This document shows, in pieces, positions 1 to 10,930 of a stretch of 64,000 nucleotides of DNA; position 1 is the stretch's first letter, and each line of letters begins with the position of its first letter. The position numbers and the translations under genes are program-made. This stretch comes from Nannochloris sp. 'desiccata' (taxonomy: Eukaryota > Chlorophyta > Trebouxiophyceae > Chlorellales > Chlorellaceae). The notes under the pieces were generated by a model. That model saw nothing but the letters and a program-made list of their open reading frames with translations, was not told the DNA's origin and did no database searches. Location: assembly GCA_019044685.2 (NCBI GenBank), contig JAGTXX020000009.1, positions 1,054,001-1,118,000 of the forward strand, written 5' to 3'.

Positions 1-1381
1 CGTTGCACAGACGACATTTTATTACGAGTACCCCCTTTTTTGGAGCTACCATTCCCGGCCGCAGCAGCTACAGCAGCCACAGCAGATGCGACCTCACTTT
101 CTTGCAACCCAGCGTTAATAATATTCTTCAAGGCCATAGTCGTACTTCTCCGTACCCCTTCTTGGTGTGAGGCTAATTGTGGGACCAGTACGTGCACAAT
201 ACGTGGCAATACCGCAGCACTCAAAGCAGGATCAGCTGCTGCCAGCTTCAACACACCTTCTTCCAACAATCTCGTCATTGCTAGAGAAGAGCTTGCGTCT
301 CGTTTGTCCCAGGAGTCTTCAGATAAAAGCACTGCAGATAGGAGATCTGACAATGCACGTGGACTCATGTGAGAGGCAGAGGAGGCGCAAAGGGCAGCGA
401 GGGTGTCGGTGGTGTGGCGGGTGAGAAGAGGTTGGCGTAGAGGGTAGAGACGAAGTAGGAGCTCACAGATACCTTGAGCAGAAGAACCTGAAGGGAGAGG
501 GAAAATGGCAATAAAATTAAAATAAAAAATAGTGAGTTACAAAGCGGGGAGAGGTGAATTGGGAAATAGCGAAATTTTTTTTTATATTATTTTTTACCAG
601 ACAAAAGTGAAATGCAATGTTTCAGAGCGCCCATCAAATGCAATGCATCAGCTACAGACGCAGTGATTGCTTCCTCTGCTTGTTGTCTCTTCCTACTAGA
701 TGCTGCGGCAGCTGCTTGGGCAGCGGCTTGAGGTCCAGGTAGTACCTTTTGACTCAATTTAAGCACCGCCTCACTTGCCGGTGCCAATGCTGTGGGCACT
801 GTTTGCAAGGCAGCAAGGATATCTACAAGCCCAGATTGCGCTTTTTTCCTAAGTTTTGGTTGGTGATCTAAGCAGGTAGTGATAATAATGCCAAAGCCAC
901 GAGAAAGGGCCGGCCAGTCGGTGGGACCCATTGCAGCTAAGAGTTGACAGAGACAGGGGACGCCTGCTTTGGCGACGGCGCCCTTTGTTCCGGAATGTTC
1001 TATTACAGAGACGAGGACTTGGCCTGTTTGTACTGCTCTAGAACGAAGGATAGATGTAGGGACACGTCCAAGAATAGCAGAGAGAAGATTGCACATAGCT
1101 GCTGTTACTTCAGGATTCGAAATCGTCTCTGGGCGCTGGAGAGAAGACATTACAGCTGCGAAAAGAGCAGTAGGGGTGGGCTGAAGACCCTCGGCAGAGA
1201 TTACTTCCAGTACCGATGTGAGGATGAGGCGGAGTTGCTGACTTTCAGGCTGGGTGCTATTGCGATGCCTGGCAAAAATCTCGTCGACAACAGAGGGGCC
1301 ATCTGTGTCAGGCTCAACGAAGTCATCTGAAGGGCGTTCATCCCGTACCCCCAGGGTAGCTTGTAGAGAACTGAGATCCAT
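1..1381 (-). CDS. RRP12: RRP12-like HEAT-repeat ribosome biogenesis protein, 5' part
   Basis: Helical-repeat nucleolar factor for pre-40S/pre-60S maturation and export (family role). Two exons are visible: 1381-598 and 487-1, joined through a GT...AG intron (597-488) that splits a Gly codon. The gene runs off the left edge, so the C-terminal part is missing. Exon 1 starts at an ATG followed by DLSSLQATLG and encodes amphipathic helices. The segment LDHQPKLRKKAQSGLVDIL resembles the RPKVRK-A-Q helix typical of the RRP12 NUC173 region, and an Ala-rich, Lys/Arg-containing linker follows. Exon 2 continues with HEAT-like helices such as LVPQLASHQEGVRRSTTMAL. Identification rests on helix pattern and the RPKVRK-like signature. 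Another nucleolar HEAT protein is possible. Confidence 0.65.
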
Positions 1382-1740
1382 TTTTTTTTGAGATTTAAAC
1401 TCTCTGAAGAATGAAAATATACAAATTGCTAGATGCCAATTATATTTGCATGCTTTTTAAAAGTGACATGAACGCAAAAAAAATGACTTGAAAAAGTTTA
1501 AGCAAGACAATCAACACCCAAATTAATATAAGGAAGGCGATAAATTTGCAGTTCAACTTTAAATCAAGGTTTTCACAGCTCCAATCCATGGCGGCTGCCA
1601 CTGCTGCTCTCACAGCAGTGGTTCGTTACTGCTGATCCAAAGGCATGTATAAAAATGGTTTCTATAGAAAGAATGGGCAGTTTAAGTTACATACACAAGT
1701 TCACGCAAGCAATGGAACGGAATGGGATAAATATATATCA
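1382..1740. other. intergenic, enters repeat unit 1
   Basis: About 205 AT-rich bases upstream of the RRP12-like start, then (from 1587) the left end of the first tandem unit, which forms the 3' flank of the minus-strand array gene. A small stem-loop sits at 1614-1633 (7-base arms, 6-base loop; one G-T pair in this copy). No convincing coding region was seen on either strand. Confidence 0.6.
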
Positions 1741-3430
1741 TTACGAGAGTAAATCATCGTAGAAAGGGTTCTCCAGACCCTCGTGCTGCTCCTCCTGTTC
1801 CTTCTGGCGCCTGGAAGCCTCAACCATGGCGTCGTACTCTGCCTGAGCTGCACGACGAGCTAAATCAGCGTGCAGTGACTGAAGTGCAGCCAGCTTGTCC
1901 AGCTCAGCTTGTGCTACAGCACGAGCAGCAAGCTCAGCTTGAAGCTGCTGCTCAGCGACGCAGGCAGCATCACGAGCTGTGACAGCCGCGATCAGCTCCG
2001 GCATGAGGTGGTTCAACTCCGTGGAGCTGAAGAGACCAGCATCTGAGATGCTCAACAGCACCTCAGCACGGTGCAACCTCAAGTCGTATACAATGCCAAA
2101 ATATGGCACCACCAGGACTCGAGGAATCGCCTCACCGCCATTGGCAATCAGCGAGTGGTACGCTGTTGCCCTGCTCCACCTTTCTCCCTGCCACCTTGAC
2201 AGGCGCTCGCTAGACAGCACCCACTCCCACTGGCTGGCGAGGATTTGAAGATTCCTTGCCGAAGAGCCCAGCAGCTCGGCCTGACCAGCGAATGCCGGTG
2301 GGATCTCATGAGACATGAGCACAAACACAGCATGTGCTACTGCCTCGAAACTCTTCACCCACAATTCTATGGCGTTGTCAAAGAAATCTCCAGCCAGGGG
2401 ATTGTCCAACGCCAGTTCCCTAATTCGGCAGCCCATGTCAGCGGCTGCCCAGTCCTCCCTCTGCCAAAATTGGCTGGAAAAGGCCGCAGCTTCAGAGTTG
2501 GTCTGAACCATATGTGCATTGAATTCAGACAGGGCCCCAAGAAGCTCGGCGCAGTTTTCTAGCAAGTATTCCCCTTCTCCAAAGAGCTCGTACGCAGACT
2601 TGCGTCGCCACTCTGCTTGGCTGGAAGGGGCGGTGGGGGGAACAGCGACAGGACGTGCACATGGAAAGGGTTGAGGGGTGGGGTTTTGGTAGACGACCAA
2701 GGCGCGCTCGAGAGGGCTCACGTCCTCTGCATCCAGACCATCTCCTGCGTTTGCACTGGCGGAATCGTTACCTTCTGCCACAGGGGTGGAAGCAGGACTC
2801 TTGGCAGGGGATGCCTTGGCATCAACGGGTGAAGCGGGAGAGGCATCACTTGGAGAGTTGGGGGCAGAGAGGGCATAAGAGGCGCGGATGACGTTTTCAG
2901 AGTCAGCATTAACGGAAAACTGAGCTCTCTTGTTGACAGCAGGGAGGGGAGGGTCGGCAGAGGAGGAAGAATCTTGGCCAGCAAGATCATCTTCAGGGAG
3001 ATGGCGTCTTGAGTCAGGTTTCGCCCCATTCGAGGCATTGACGTCGTCTTCAGAGGTATTGCCAACCCCAGTATCACCATCATCAAGCTCAGTAGCAGCA
3101 GCAGGGGCAGGTTCTGGGGCAGAGGAGGGACCCGTCTTGGATCGCTGGCCTTTAAACCACCAACCAACGGCAGCTGCGAACAGAAATGGAGGTTTGCAAT
3201 GTTAAGAATGAAGCTTGTAGAGACAGAAGAAGGCAAAATTCAGGCATAATAATGCGTTGTAGGCGAGTGAGAAATGTAAAATTTTAAACAGAATCAGAAG
3301 AAGAACGCAACAATTGATGCTTCGATGGAGGTCGTAGGCAGGCACAAAGTGCAGAGATATTATACCCACCTGAAATAACGACAAGGGAGCATGCCACAAT
3401 CAAGTTGCTTCTGTTGCCAGACATCGTCAT
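1741..3430 (-). CDS. array gene copy 1: membrane-anchored protein of unknown function (497 aa)
   Basis: Exon 1 is 3430-3370 and exon 2 is 3173-1741; the intron (3369-3174) has GT...AG ends and splits an Ala codon. A long GTG-started frame at 2781 is only part of exon 2, because the frame stays open to the acceptor. The protein has a short N-terminus, one hydrophobic segment (about residues 9-29, ending in GWWF) like a signal anchor, and an acidic Ser/Pro/Ala-rich low-complexity stretch (about 40-150). A Trp- and Glu-rich helical domain follows (about 190-400), then an Ala/Glu-rich coiled coil (about 400-475) and the tail NPFYDDLLS. I recognise no family. It probably faces the cytosol or a lumen from one transmembrane helix. 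This copy has Lys where copies 2 and 3 have Arg, in AELDKLAALQ. Confidence 0.75.
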
Positions 3431-4015
3431 AAATAGTTGGCAAGAGCAATCGCAGATACTAAAAGGTAGAGAGGGTAGTGCGTGGGTATAAATCCACAAC
3501 AAAGGGTTGAAAAACCAAATTGCAAGGTAAAAGACAAATTAATTGCAATAAAGAAGAGGACCTCTCGTTGCGGTTTTAAACCCACCAGGAACCAGCACTT
3601 TTCTTCCAAACGACCAAAAATAGCAACAGCAGTTGAAGGTATTTGCGAGGGATTTGGAGACCGATTCGCTGCATCACGGTGCTTGATAGGTTATGTCAGG
3701 GACATAGAAGCACTGGCGGGTGAGGTCCACTATGCTTCTGATAGCAGTAGAGCCACCGCCCAGCGGGCCAGTGTCGGCCGCAGTTGACGCGATCCAGTCA
3801 CAGTGGGAAGTTTGTTAAGCCAAGTAAATGAAACCGGTAGGTTTCTAAAGCTACTGTAACTACACTTGGCAGCCTTCTAGGCAACCCTATCAAGAAGAGG
3901 AGGGTGCGCAGGCCTCATGTTCTTGCATTAATCTGTGGTGCACCGAAGAAGCGCACCGTGTCGAAAGCGTGATACAGTGCGCTCAATAGAGCCTCAGCAT
4001 GGTTTCAAGGCCTGA

Positions 4016-4252
4016 ATGGGAGCTACATATACCCAATGTCAGGAAAACCTCTCTAGACAAGTGCATGAACAACTAGCTTTCAAGGAGGTCAAAGGAGCAC
4101 AGGAGGAGATTCCTGGCGCTGTTCCCGCAGAGAGAGAATCAATATACTATGTATGGATTTACGAAGACTTCTTTAAAAAGCTTAGAACGAATCCTAACCT
4201 TGAAGGGATGCCTCGAAAGTACCAAGCATATCTCCTGCATCTCAACACCTAA
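4016..4252 (+). other. open frame in repeat upstream region (78 codons), uncertain
   Basis: An ATG-started frame with protein-like composition, including a stretch reading YYVWIYEDFFKKL, ending in TAA. It lies in the 1.3 kb upstream of the array gene on the opposite strand and recurs in units 2 and 3 (7198-7434, 10380-10616). The rest of 3431-4396 holds only short overlapping frames. I recognise no family. It may be a small gene, an exon, or a remnant of inserted coding sequence. Identity between copies says nothing about selection because the copies are too young. Confidence 0.25.
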
Positions 4253-4396
4253 GCTCACCCCTTGCTCGCAGCACTTCAATTCATATAAAATAAACTCAGT
4301 CTCTTTACTTGATTATGTCTAAGCGTGAAACATCTACAGGCAGGTGAAGGCAAGCCTGGGTCTGATCGCTCCTTGTCTTCTGATGACGAAAAATGA

Positions 4397-4834
4397 TCTC
4401 TTCCTCTTCCCTACCAGTCGCCGACTGAGTCGGTCAATCTCACCTTTTTTCTAGGTGGGGTCGAGGCTGAGAATGAACTCATCTGGCGCTATCATGCGGC
4501 TATCTCCACCCCTAGTGAAGGCTTCTCCATCCCACCCGCTGAAGGCAGGGCTTCTCCGCAGACAGTCTCGCTGCACCTGTCGTACTCTGGCCGGAGGGTG
4601 AAGGTAGGGGCACTCAAGACGCCCTTGTTATGGCAGGCTGCAGCACGAGATGCTGCTCCTGAAGGGTACGCACTCCTTCCAATGTCTGCAGGCCTCAAAG
4701 CTGAATTAGAAATGATTACGATTTATTTTCCCTCTGTAGGTAGACTTAGAATTGTCTTACCCTACCGTCATGGCGGCTGCCACTGCTGCTCTCACAGCAG
4801 TAGTTCGTTACTGCTGATCCAAAGGCATGTATAA
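4397..4834 (+). other. open frame spanning the unit 1/unit 2 junction, possible gene fragment
   Basis: A stop-free frame of 145 codons between TGA at 4394 and TAA at 4832, with no ATG at its start. Its composition looks coding up to the junction (contains GGVEAENELIWRYHAA and TPLLWQAAARDAAPEG). It runs across the repeat joint into the 3' flank of the next copy, so its last 20 or so codons are a product of the duplication. The same arrangement occurs at 7579-8016. In unit 3 the frame diverges after 10866 and stops early. Likely a remnant of an older coding region; no family recognised. Confidence 0.25.
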
Positions 4835-7800
4835 AAATGGTTTCTATAGAAAGAATGGGCAGTTTAAGTTACATACACAAGTTCACGCAAGCAATGGAAC
4901 GGAATGGGATAAATATATATCATTACGAGAGTAAATCATCGTAGAAAGGGTTCTCCAGACCCTCGTGCTGCTCCTCCTGTTCCTTCTGGCGCCTGGAAGC
5001 CTCAACCATGGCGTCGTACTCTGCCTGAGCTGCACGACGAGCTAAATCAGCGTGCAGTGACTGAAGTGCAGCCAGCCTGTCCAGCTCAGCTTGTGCTACA
5101 GCACGAGCAGCAAGCTCAGCTTGAAGCTGCTGCTCAGCGACGCAGGCAGCATCACGAGCTGTGACAGCCGCGATCAGCTCCGGCATGAGGTGGTTCAACT
5201 CCGTGGAGCTGAAGAGACCAGCATCTGAGATGCTCAACAGCACCTCAGCACGGTGCAACCTCAAGTCGTATACAATGCCAAAATATGGCACCACCAGGAC
5301 TCGAGGAATCGCCTCACCGCCATTGGCAATCAGCGAGTGGTACGCTGTTGCCCTGCTCCACCTTTCTCCCTGCCACCTTGACAGGCGCTCGCTAGACAGC
5401 ACCCACTCCCACTGGCTGGCGAGGATTTGAAGATTCCTTGCCGAAGAGCCCAGCAGCTCGGCCTGACCAGCGAATGCCGGTGGGATCTCATGAGACATGA
5501 GCACAAACACAGCATGTGCTACTGCCTCGAAACTCTTCACCCACAATTCTATGGCGTTGTCAAAGAAATCTCCAGCCAGGGGATTGTCCAACGCCAGTTC
5601 CCTAATTCGGCAGCCCATGTCAGCGGCTGCCCAGTCCTCCCTCTGCCAAAATTGGCTGGAAAAGGCCGCAGCTTCAGAGTTGGTCTGAACCATATGTGCA
5701 TTGAATTCAGACAGGGCCCCAAGAAGCTCGGCGCAGTTTTCTAGCAAGTATTCCCCTTCTCCAAAGAGCTCGTACGCAGACTTGCGTCGCCACTCTGCTT
5801 GGCTGGAAGGGGCGGTGGGGGGAACAGCGACAGGACGTGCACATGGAAAGGGTTGAGGGGTGGGGTTTTGGTAGACGACCAAGGCGCGCTCGAGAGGGCT
5901 CACGTCCTCTGCATCCAGACCATCTCCTGCGTTTGCACTGGCGGAATCGTTACCTTCTGCCACAGGGGTGGAAGCAGGACTCTTGGCAGGGGATGCCTTG
6001 GCATCAACGGGTGAAGCGGGAGAGGCATCACTTGGAGAGTTGGGGGCAGAGAGGGCATAAGAGGCGCGGATGACGTTTTCAGAGTCAGCATTAACGGAAA
6101 ACTGAGCTCTTTTGTTGACAGCAGGGAGGGGAGGGTCGGCAGAGGAGGAAGAATCTTGGCCAGCAAGATCATCTTCAGGGAGATGGCGTCTTGAGTCAGG
6201 TTTCGCCCCATTCGAGGCATTGACGTCGTCTTCAGAGGTATTGCCAACCCCAGTATCACCATCATCAAGCTCAGTAGCAGCAGCAGGGGCAGGTTCTGGG
6301 GCAGAGGAGGGACCCGTCTTGGATCGCTGGCCTTTAAACCACCAACCAACGGCAGCTGCGAACAGAAATGGAGGTTTGCAATGTTAAGAATGAAGCTTGT
6401 AGAGACAGAAGAAGGCAAAATTCAGGCATAATAATGCGTTGTAGGCGAGTGAGAAATGTAAAATTTTAAACAGAATCAGAAGAAGAACGCAACAATTGAT
6501 GCTTCGATGGAGGTCGTAGGCAGGCACAAAGTGCAGAGATATTATACCCACCTGAAATAACGACAAGGGAGCATGCCACAATCAAGTTGCTTCTGTTGCC
6601 AGACATCGTCATAAATAGTTGGCAAGAGCAATCGCAGATACTAAAAGGTAGAGAGGGTAGTGCGTGGGTATAAATCCACAACAAAGGGTTGAAAAACCAA
6701 ATTGCAAGGTAAAAGACAAATTAATTGCAATAAAGAAGAGGACCTCTCGTTGCGGTTTTAAACCCACCAGGAACCAGCACTTTTCTTCCAAACGACCAAA
6801 AATAGCAACAGCAGTTGAAGGTATTTGCGAGGGATTTGGAGACCGATTCGCTGCATCACGGTGCTTGATAGGTTATGTCAGGGACATAGAAGCACTGGCG
6901 GGTGAGGTCCACTATGCTTCTGATAGCAGTAGAGCCACCGCCCAGCGGGCCAGTGTCGGCCGCAGTTGACGCGATCCAGTCACAGTGGGAAGTTTGTTAA
7001 GCCAAGTAAATGAAACCGGTAGGTTTCTAAAGCTACTGTAACTACACTTGGCAGCCTTCTAGGCAACCCTATCAAGAAGAGGAGGGTGCGCAGGCCTCAT
7101 GTTCTTGCATTAATCTGTGGTGCACCGAAGAAGCGCACCGTGTCGAAAGCGTGATACAGTGCGCTCAATAGAGCCTCAGCATGGTTCCAAGGCCTGAATG
7201 GGAGCTACATATACCCAATGTCAGGAAAACCTCTCTAGACAAGTGCATGAACAACTAGCTTTCAAGGAGGTCAAAGGAGCACAGGAGGAGATTCCTGGCG
7301 CTGTTCCCGCAGAGAGAGAATCAATATACTATGTATGGATTTACGAAGACTTCTTTAAAAAGCTTAGAACGAATCCTAACCTTGAAGGGATGCCTCGAAA
7401 GTACCAAGCATATCTCCTGCATCTCAACACCTAAGCTCACCCCTTGCTCGCAGCACTTCAATTCATATAAAATAAACTCAGTCTCTTTACTTGATTATGT
7501 CTAAGCGTGAAACATCTACAGGCAGGTGAAGGCAAGCCTGGGTCTGATCGCTCCTTGTCTTCTGATGACGAAAAATGATCTCTTCCTCTTCCCTACCAGT
7601 CGCCGACTGAGTCGGTCAATCTCACCTTTTTTCTAGGTGGGGTCGAGGCTGAGAATGAACTCATCTGGCGCTATCATGCGGCTATCTCCACCCCTAGTGA
7701 AGGCTTCTCCATCCCACCCGCTGAAGGCAGGGCTTCTCCGCAGACAGTCTCGCTGCACCTGTCGTACTCTGGCCGGAGGGTGAAGGTAGGGGCACTCAAG

Positions 7801-7950
7801 ACGCCCTTGTTATGGCAGGCTGCAGCACGAGATGCTGCTCCTGAAGGGTACGCACTCCTTCCAATGTCTGCAGGCCTCAAAGCTGAATTAGAAATGATTA
7901 CGATTTATTTTCCCTCTGTAGGTAGACTTAGAATTGTCTTACCCTACCGT
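4769..7950. repeat. tandem unit 2 of 3 (3182 bases)
   Basis: Second complete unit. The only private difference I noticed is T at 6111 where units 1 and 3 have C; it is silent (Lys codon). The left junction (4768/4769) follows an imperfect inverted repeat at 4736-4765. The region between its gene and the next unit (6613-8104) repeats the content of 3431-4922: no firm gene, only the two uncertain plus-strand frames. Confidence 0.95.
4923..6612 (-). CDS. array gene copy 2: membrane-anchored protein of unknown function (497 aa)
   Basis: Exons 6612-6552 and 6355-4923, the same structure as copy 1. The splice sites, signal anchor, acidic linker, helical domain and C-terminal coiled coil are all intact. 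The protein differs from copy 1 by Arg for Lys in AELDRLAALQ and is identical to copy 3 as far as I compared. All three copies carry the same upstream region, so all could be transcribed alike. Confidence 0.75.
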
Positions 7951-10930
7951 CATGGCGGCTGCCACTGCTGCTCTCACAGCAGTAGTTCGTTACTGCTGAT
8001 CCAAAGGCATGTATAAAAATGGTTTCTATAGAAAGAATGGGCAGTTTAAGTTACATACACAAGTTCACGCAAGCAATGGAACGGAATGGGATAAATATAT
8101 ATCATTACGAGAGTAAATCATCGTAGAAAGGGTTCTCCAGACCCTCGTGCTGCTCCTCCTGTTCCTTCTGGCGCCTGGAAGCCTCAACCATGGCGTCGTA
8201 CTCTGCCTGAGCTGCACGACGAGCTAAATCAGCGTGCAGTGACTGAAGTGCAGCCAGCCTGTCCAGCTCAGCTTGTGCTACAGCACGAGCAGCAAGCTCA
8301 GCTTGAAGCTGCTGCTCAGCGACGCAGGCAGCATCACGAGCTGTGACAGCCGCGATCAGCTCCGGCATGAGGTGGTTCAACTCCGTGGAGCTGAAGAGAC
8401 CAGCATCTGAGATGCTCAACAGCACCTCAGCACGGTGCAACCTCAAGTCGTATACAATGCCAAAATATGGCACCACCAGGACTCGAGGAATCGCCTCACC
8501 GCCATTGGCAATCAGCGAGTGGTACGCTGTTGCCCTGCTCCACCTTTCTCCCTGCCACCTTGACAGGCGCTCGCTAGACAGCACCCACTCCCACTGGCTG
8601 GCGAGGATTTGAAGATTCCTTGCCGAAGAGCCCAGCAGCTCGGCCTGACCAGCGAATGCCGGTGGGATCTCATGAGACATGAGCACAAACACAGCATGTG
8701 CTACTGCCTCGAAACTCTTCACCCACAATTCTATGGCGTTGTCAAAGAAATCTCCAGCCAGGGGATTGTCCAACGCCAGTTCCCTAATTCGGCAGCCCAT
8801 GTCAGCGGCTGCCCAGTCCTCCCTCTGCCAAAATTGGCTGGAAAAGGCCGCAGCTTCAGAGTTGGTCTGAACCATATGTGCATTGAATTCAGACAGGGCC
8901 CCAAGAAGCTCGGCGCAGTTTTCTAGCAAGTATTCCCCTTCTCCAAAGAGCTCGTACGCAGACTTGCGTCGCCACTCTGCTTGGCTGGAAGGGGCGGTGG
9001 GGGGAACAGCGACAGGACGTGCACATGGAAAGGGTTGAGGGGTGGGGTTTTGGTAGACGACCAAGGCGCGCTCGAGAGGGCTCACGTCCTCTGCATCCAG
9101 ACCATCTCCTGCGTTTGCACTGGCGGAATCGTTACCTTCTGCCACAGGGGTGGAAGCAGGACTCTTGGCAGGGGATGCCTTGGCATCAACGGGTGAAGCG
9201 GGAGAGGCATCACTTGGAGAGTTGGGGGCAGAGAGGGCATAAGAGGCGCGGATGACGTTTTCAGAGTCAGCATTAACGGAAAACTGAGCTCTCTTGTTGA
9301 CAGCAGGGAGGGGAGGGTCGGCAGAGGAGGAAGAATCTTGGCCAGCAAGATCATCTTCAGGGAGATGGCGTCTTGAGTCAGGTTTCGCCCCATTCGAGGC
9401 ATTGACGTCGTCTTCAGAGGTATTGCCAACCCCAGTATCACCATCATCAAGCTCAGTAGCAGCAGCAGGGGCAGGTTCTGGGGCAGAGGAGGGACCCGTC
9501 TTGGATCGCTGGCCTTTAAACCACCAACCAACGGCAGCTGCGAACAGAAATGGAGGTTTGCAATGTTAAGAATGAAGCTTGTAGAGACAGAAGAAGGCAA
9601 AATTCAGGCATAATAATGCGTTGTAGGCGAGTGAGAAATGTAAAATTTTAAACAGAATCAGAAGAAGAACGCAACAATTGATGCTTCGATGGAGGTCGTA
9701 GGCAGGCACAAAGTGCAGAGATATTATACCCACCTGAAATAACGACAAGGGAGCATGCCACAATCAAGTTGCTTCTGTTGCCAGACATCGTCATAAATAG
9801 TTGGCAAGAGCAATCGCAGATACTAAAAGGTAGAGAGGGTAGTGCGTGGGTATAAATCCACAACAAAGGGTTGAAAAACCAAATTGCAAGGTAAAAGACA
9901 AATTAATTGCAATAAAGAAGAGGACCTCTCGTTGCGGTTTTAAACCCACCAGGAACCAGCACTTTTCTTCCAAACGACCAAAAATAGCAACAGCAGTTGA
10001 AGGTATTTGCGAGGGATTTGGAGACCGATTCGCTGCATCACGGTGCTTGATAGGTTATGTCAGGGACATAGAAGCACTGGCGGGTGAGGTCCACTATGCT
10101 TCTGATAGCAGTAGAGCCACCGCCCAGCGGGCCAGTGTCGGCCGCAGTTGACGCGATCCAGTCACAGTGGGAAGTTTGTTAAGCCAAGTAAATGAAACCG
10201 GTAGGTTTCTAAAGCTACTGTAACTACACTTGGCAGCCTTCTAGGCAACCCTATCAAGAAGAGGAGGGTGCGCAGGCCTCATGTTCTTGCATTAATCTGT
10301 GGTGCACCGAAGAAGCGCACCGTGTCGAAAGCGTGATACAGTGCGCTCAATAGAGCCTCAGCATGGTTCCAAGGCCTGAATGGGAGCTACATATACCCAA
10401 TGTCAGGAAAACCTCTCTAGACAAGTGCATGAACAACTAGCTTTCAAGGAGGTCAAAGGAGCACAGGAGGAGATTCCTGGCGCTGTTCCCGCAGAGAGAG
10501 AATCAATATACTATGTATGGATTTACGAAGACTTCTTTAAAAAGCTTAGAACGAATCCTAACCTTGAAGGGATGCCTCGAAAGTACCAAGCATATCTCCT
10601 GCATCTCAACACCTAAGCTCACCCCTTGCTCGCAGCACTTCAATTCATATAAAATAAACTCAGTCTCTTTACTTGATTATGTCTAAGCGTGAAACATCTA
10701 CAGGCAGGTGAAGGCAAGCCTGGGTCTGATCGCTCCTTGTCTTCTGATGACGAAAAATGATCTCTTCCTCTTCCCTACCAGTCGCCGACTGAGTCGGTCA
10801 ATCTCACCTTTTTTCTAGGTGGGGTCGAGGCTGAGAATGAACTCATCTGGCGCTATCATGCGGCTATTTCCACCCCTAGTGAAGACTTCTCCATCCCACC
10901 CGCTGAAGGCAAGGTTTCTCCTGCAGACAG
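7951..10930. repeat. tandem unit 3 of 3, incomplete on the right
   Basis: Matches unit 2 with no private difference noticed up to about 10866. The next 65 bases are still alignable but carry four transitions and a one-base insertion relative to units 1 and 2. Similarity ends at a shared GCAGACAG (10923-10930). The last roughly 203 bases of a full unit (4566-4768 in unit 1) are absent, and the copper-ATPase relic follows. The non-genic part 9795-10930 holds the third copy of the small frame (10380-10616) and nothing else I can support. Confidence 0.9.
8105..9794 (-). CDS. array gene copy 3: membrane-anchored protein of unknown function (497 aa)
   Basis: Exons 9794-9734 and 9537-8105, the same architecture as copies 1 and 2. 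It is the right-most gene copy and has the full 1.07 kb of shared sequence upstream of its start before the unit diverges at 10867. Its protein is identical to that of copy 2 as far as I compared. No disabling change is seen, so three functional doses are possible. Confidence 0.75.

Larger units (their letters stand above)
1587..4768. repeat. tandem unit 1 of 3 (3182 bases)
   Basis: Direct tandem repeat. Every landmark here recurs exactly 3182 bases later (stop codon at 1741, 4923 and 8105). The left boundary is where identity begins, at the CATGGCGG after 1586; the sequence left of it differs from that at the later junctions. Against units 2 and 3 I noticed three private differences: G at 1620 (A elsewhere), T at 1895 (C elsewhere, Lys to Arg in the protein) and T at 4005 (C elsewhere). 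The rest looks identical by eye. The unit contains one spliced minus-strand gene plus about 1.3 kb upstream sequence. Confidence 0.95.

Noticed and set aside
1..424. Two plus-strand frames at the left edge
   Set aside because: They are antisense to exon 2 of the RRP12-like gene, which continues the HEAT-like protein in frame after a clean intron.
944..1330. 128-codon plus-strand Cys/Arg-rich frame
   Set aside because: Antisense shadow of RRP12-like exon 1; composition has no domain signature.
1741..2781. A 346-codon frame beginning at GTG 2781 as the full array protein
   Set aside because: The frame stays open upstream to a clean acceptor at 3174, and splicing to 3430-3370 supplies an ATG and a signal anchor, so this is only the 3' part of the gene.
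2718..3236. 172-codon minus-strand frame in each repeat unit (Leu/Pro-rich)
   Set aside because: It is the +1 shadow of the real exon 2, which reads as acidic Ser/Pro/Ala sequence continuous with the rest of the protein.
1587..10930. Array as a transposon or LTR element
   Set aside because: No terminal repeats, target-site duplication, transposase or reverse transcriptase seen; units abut directly and carry an ordinary spliced gene.
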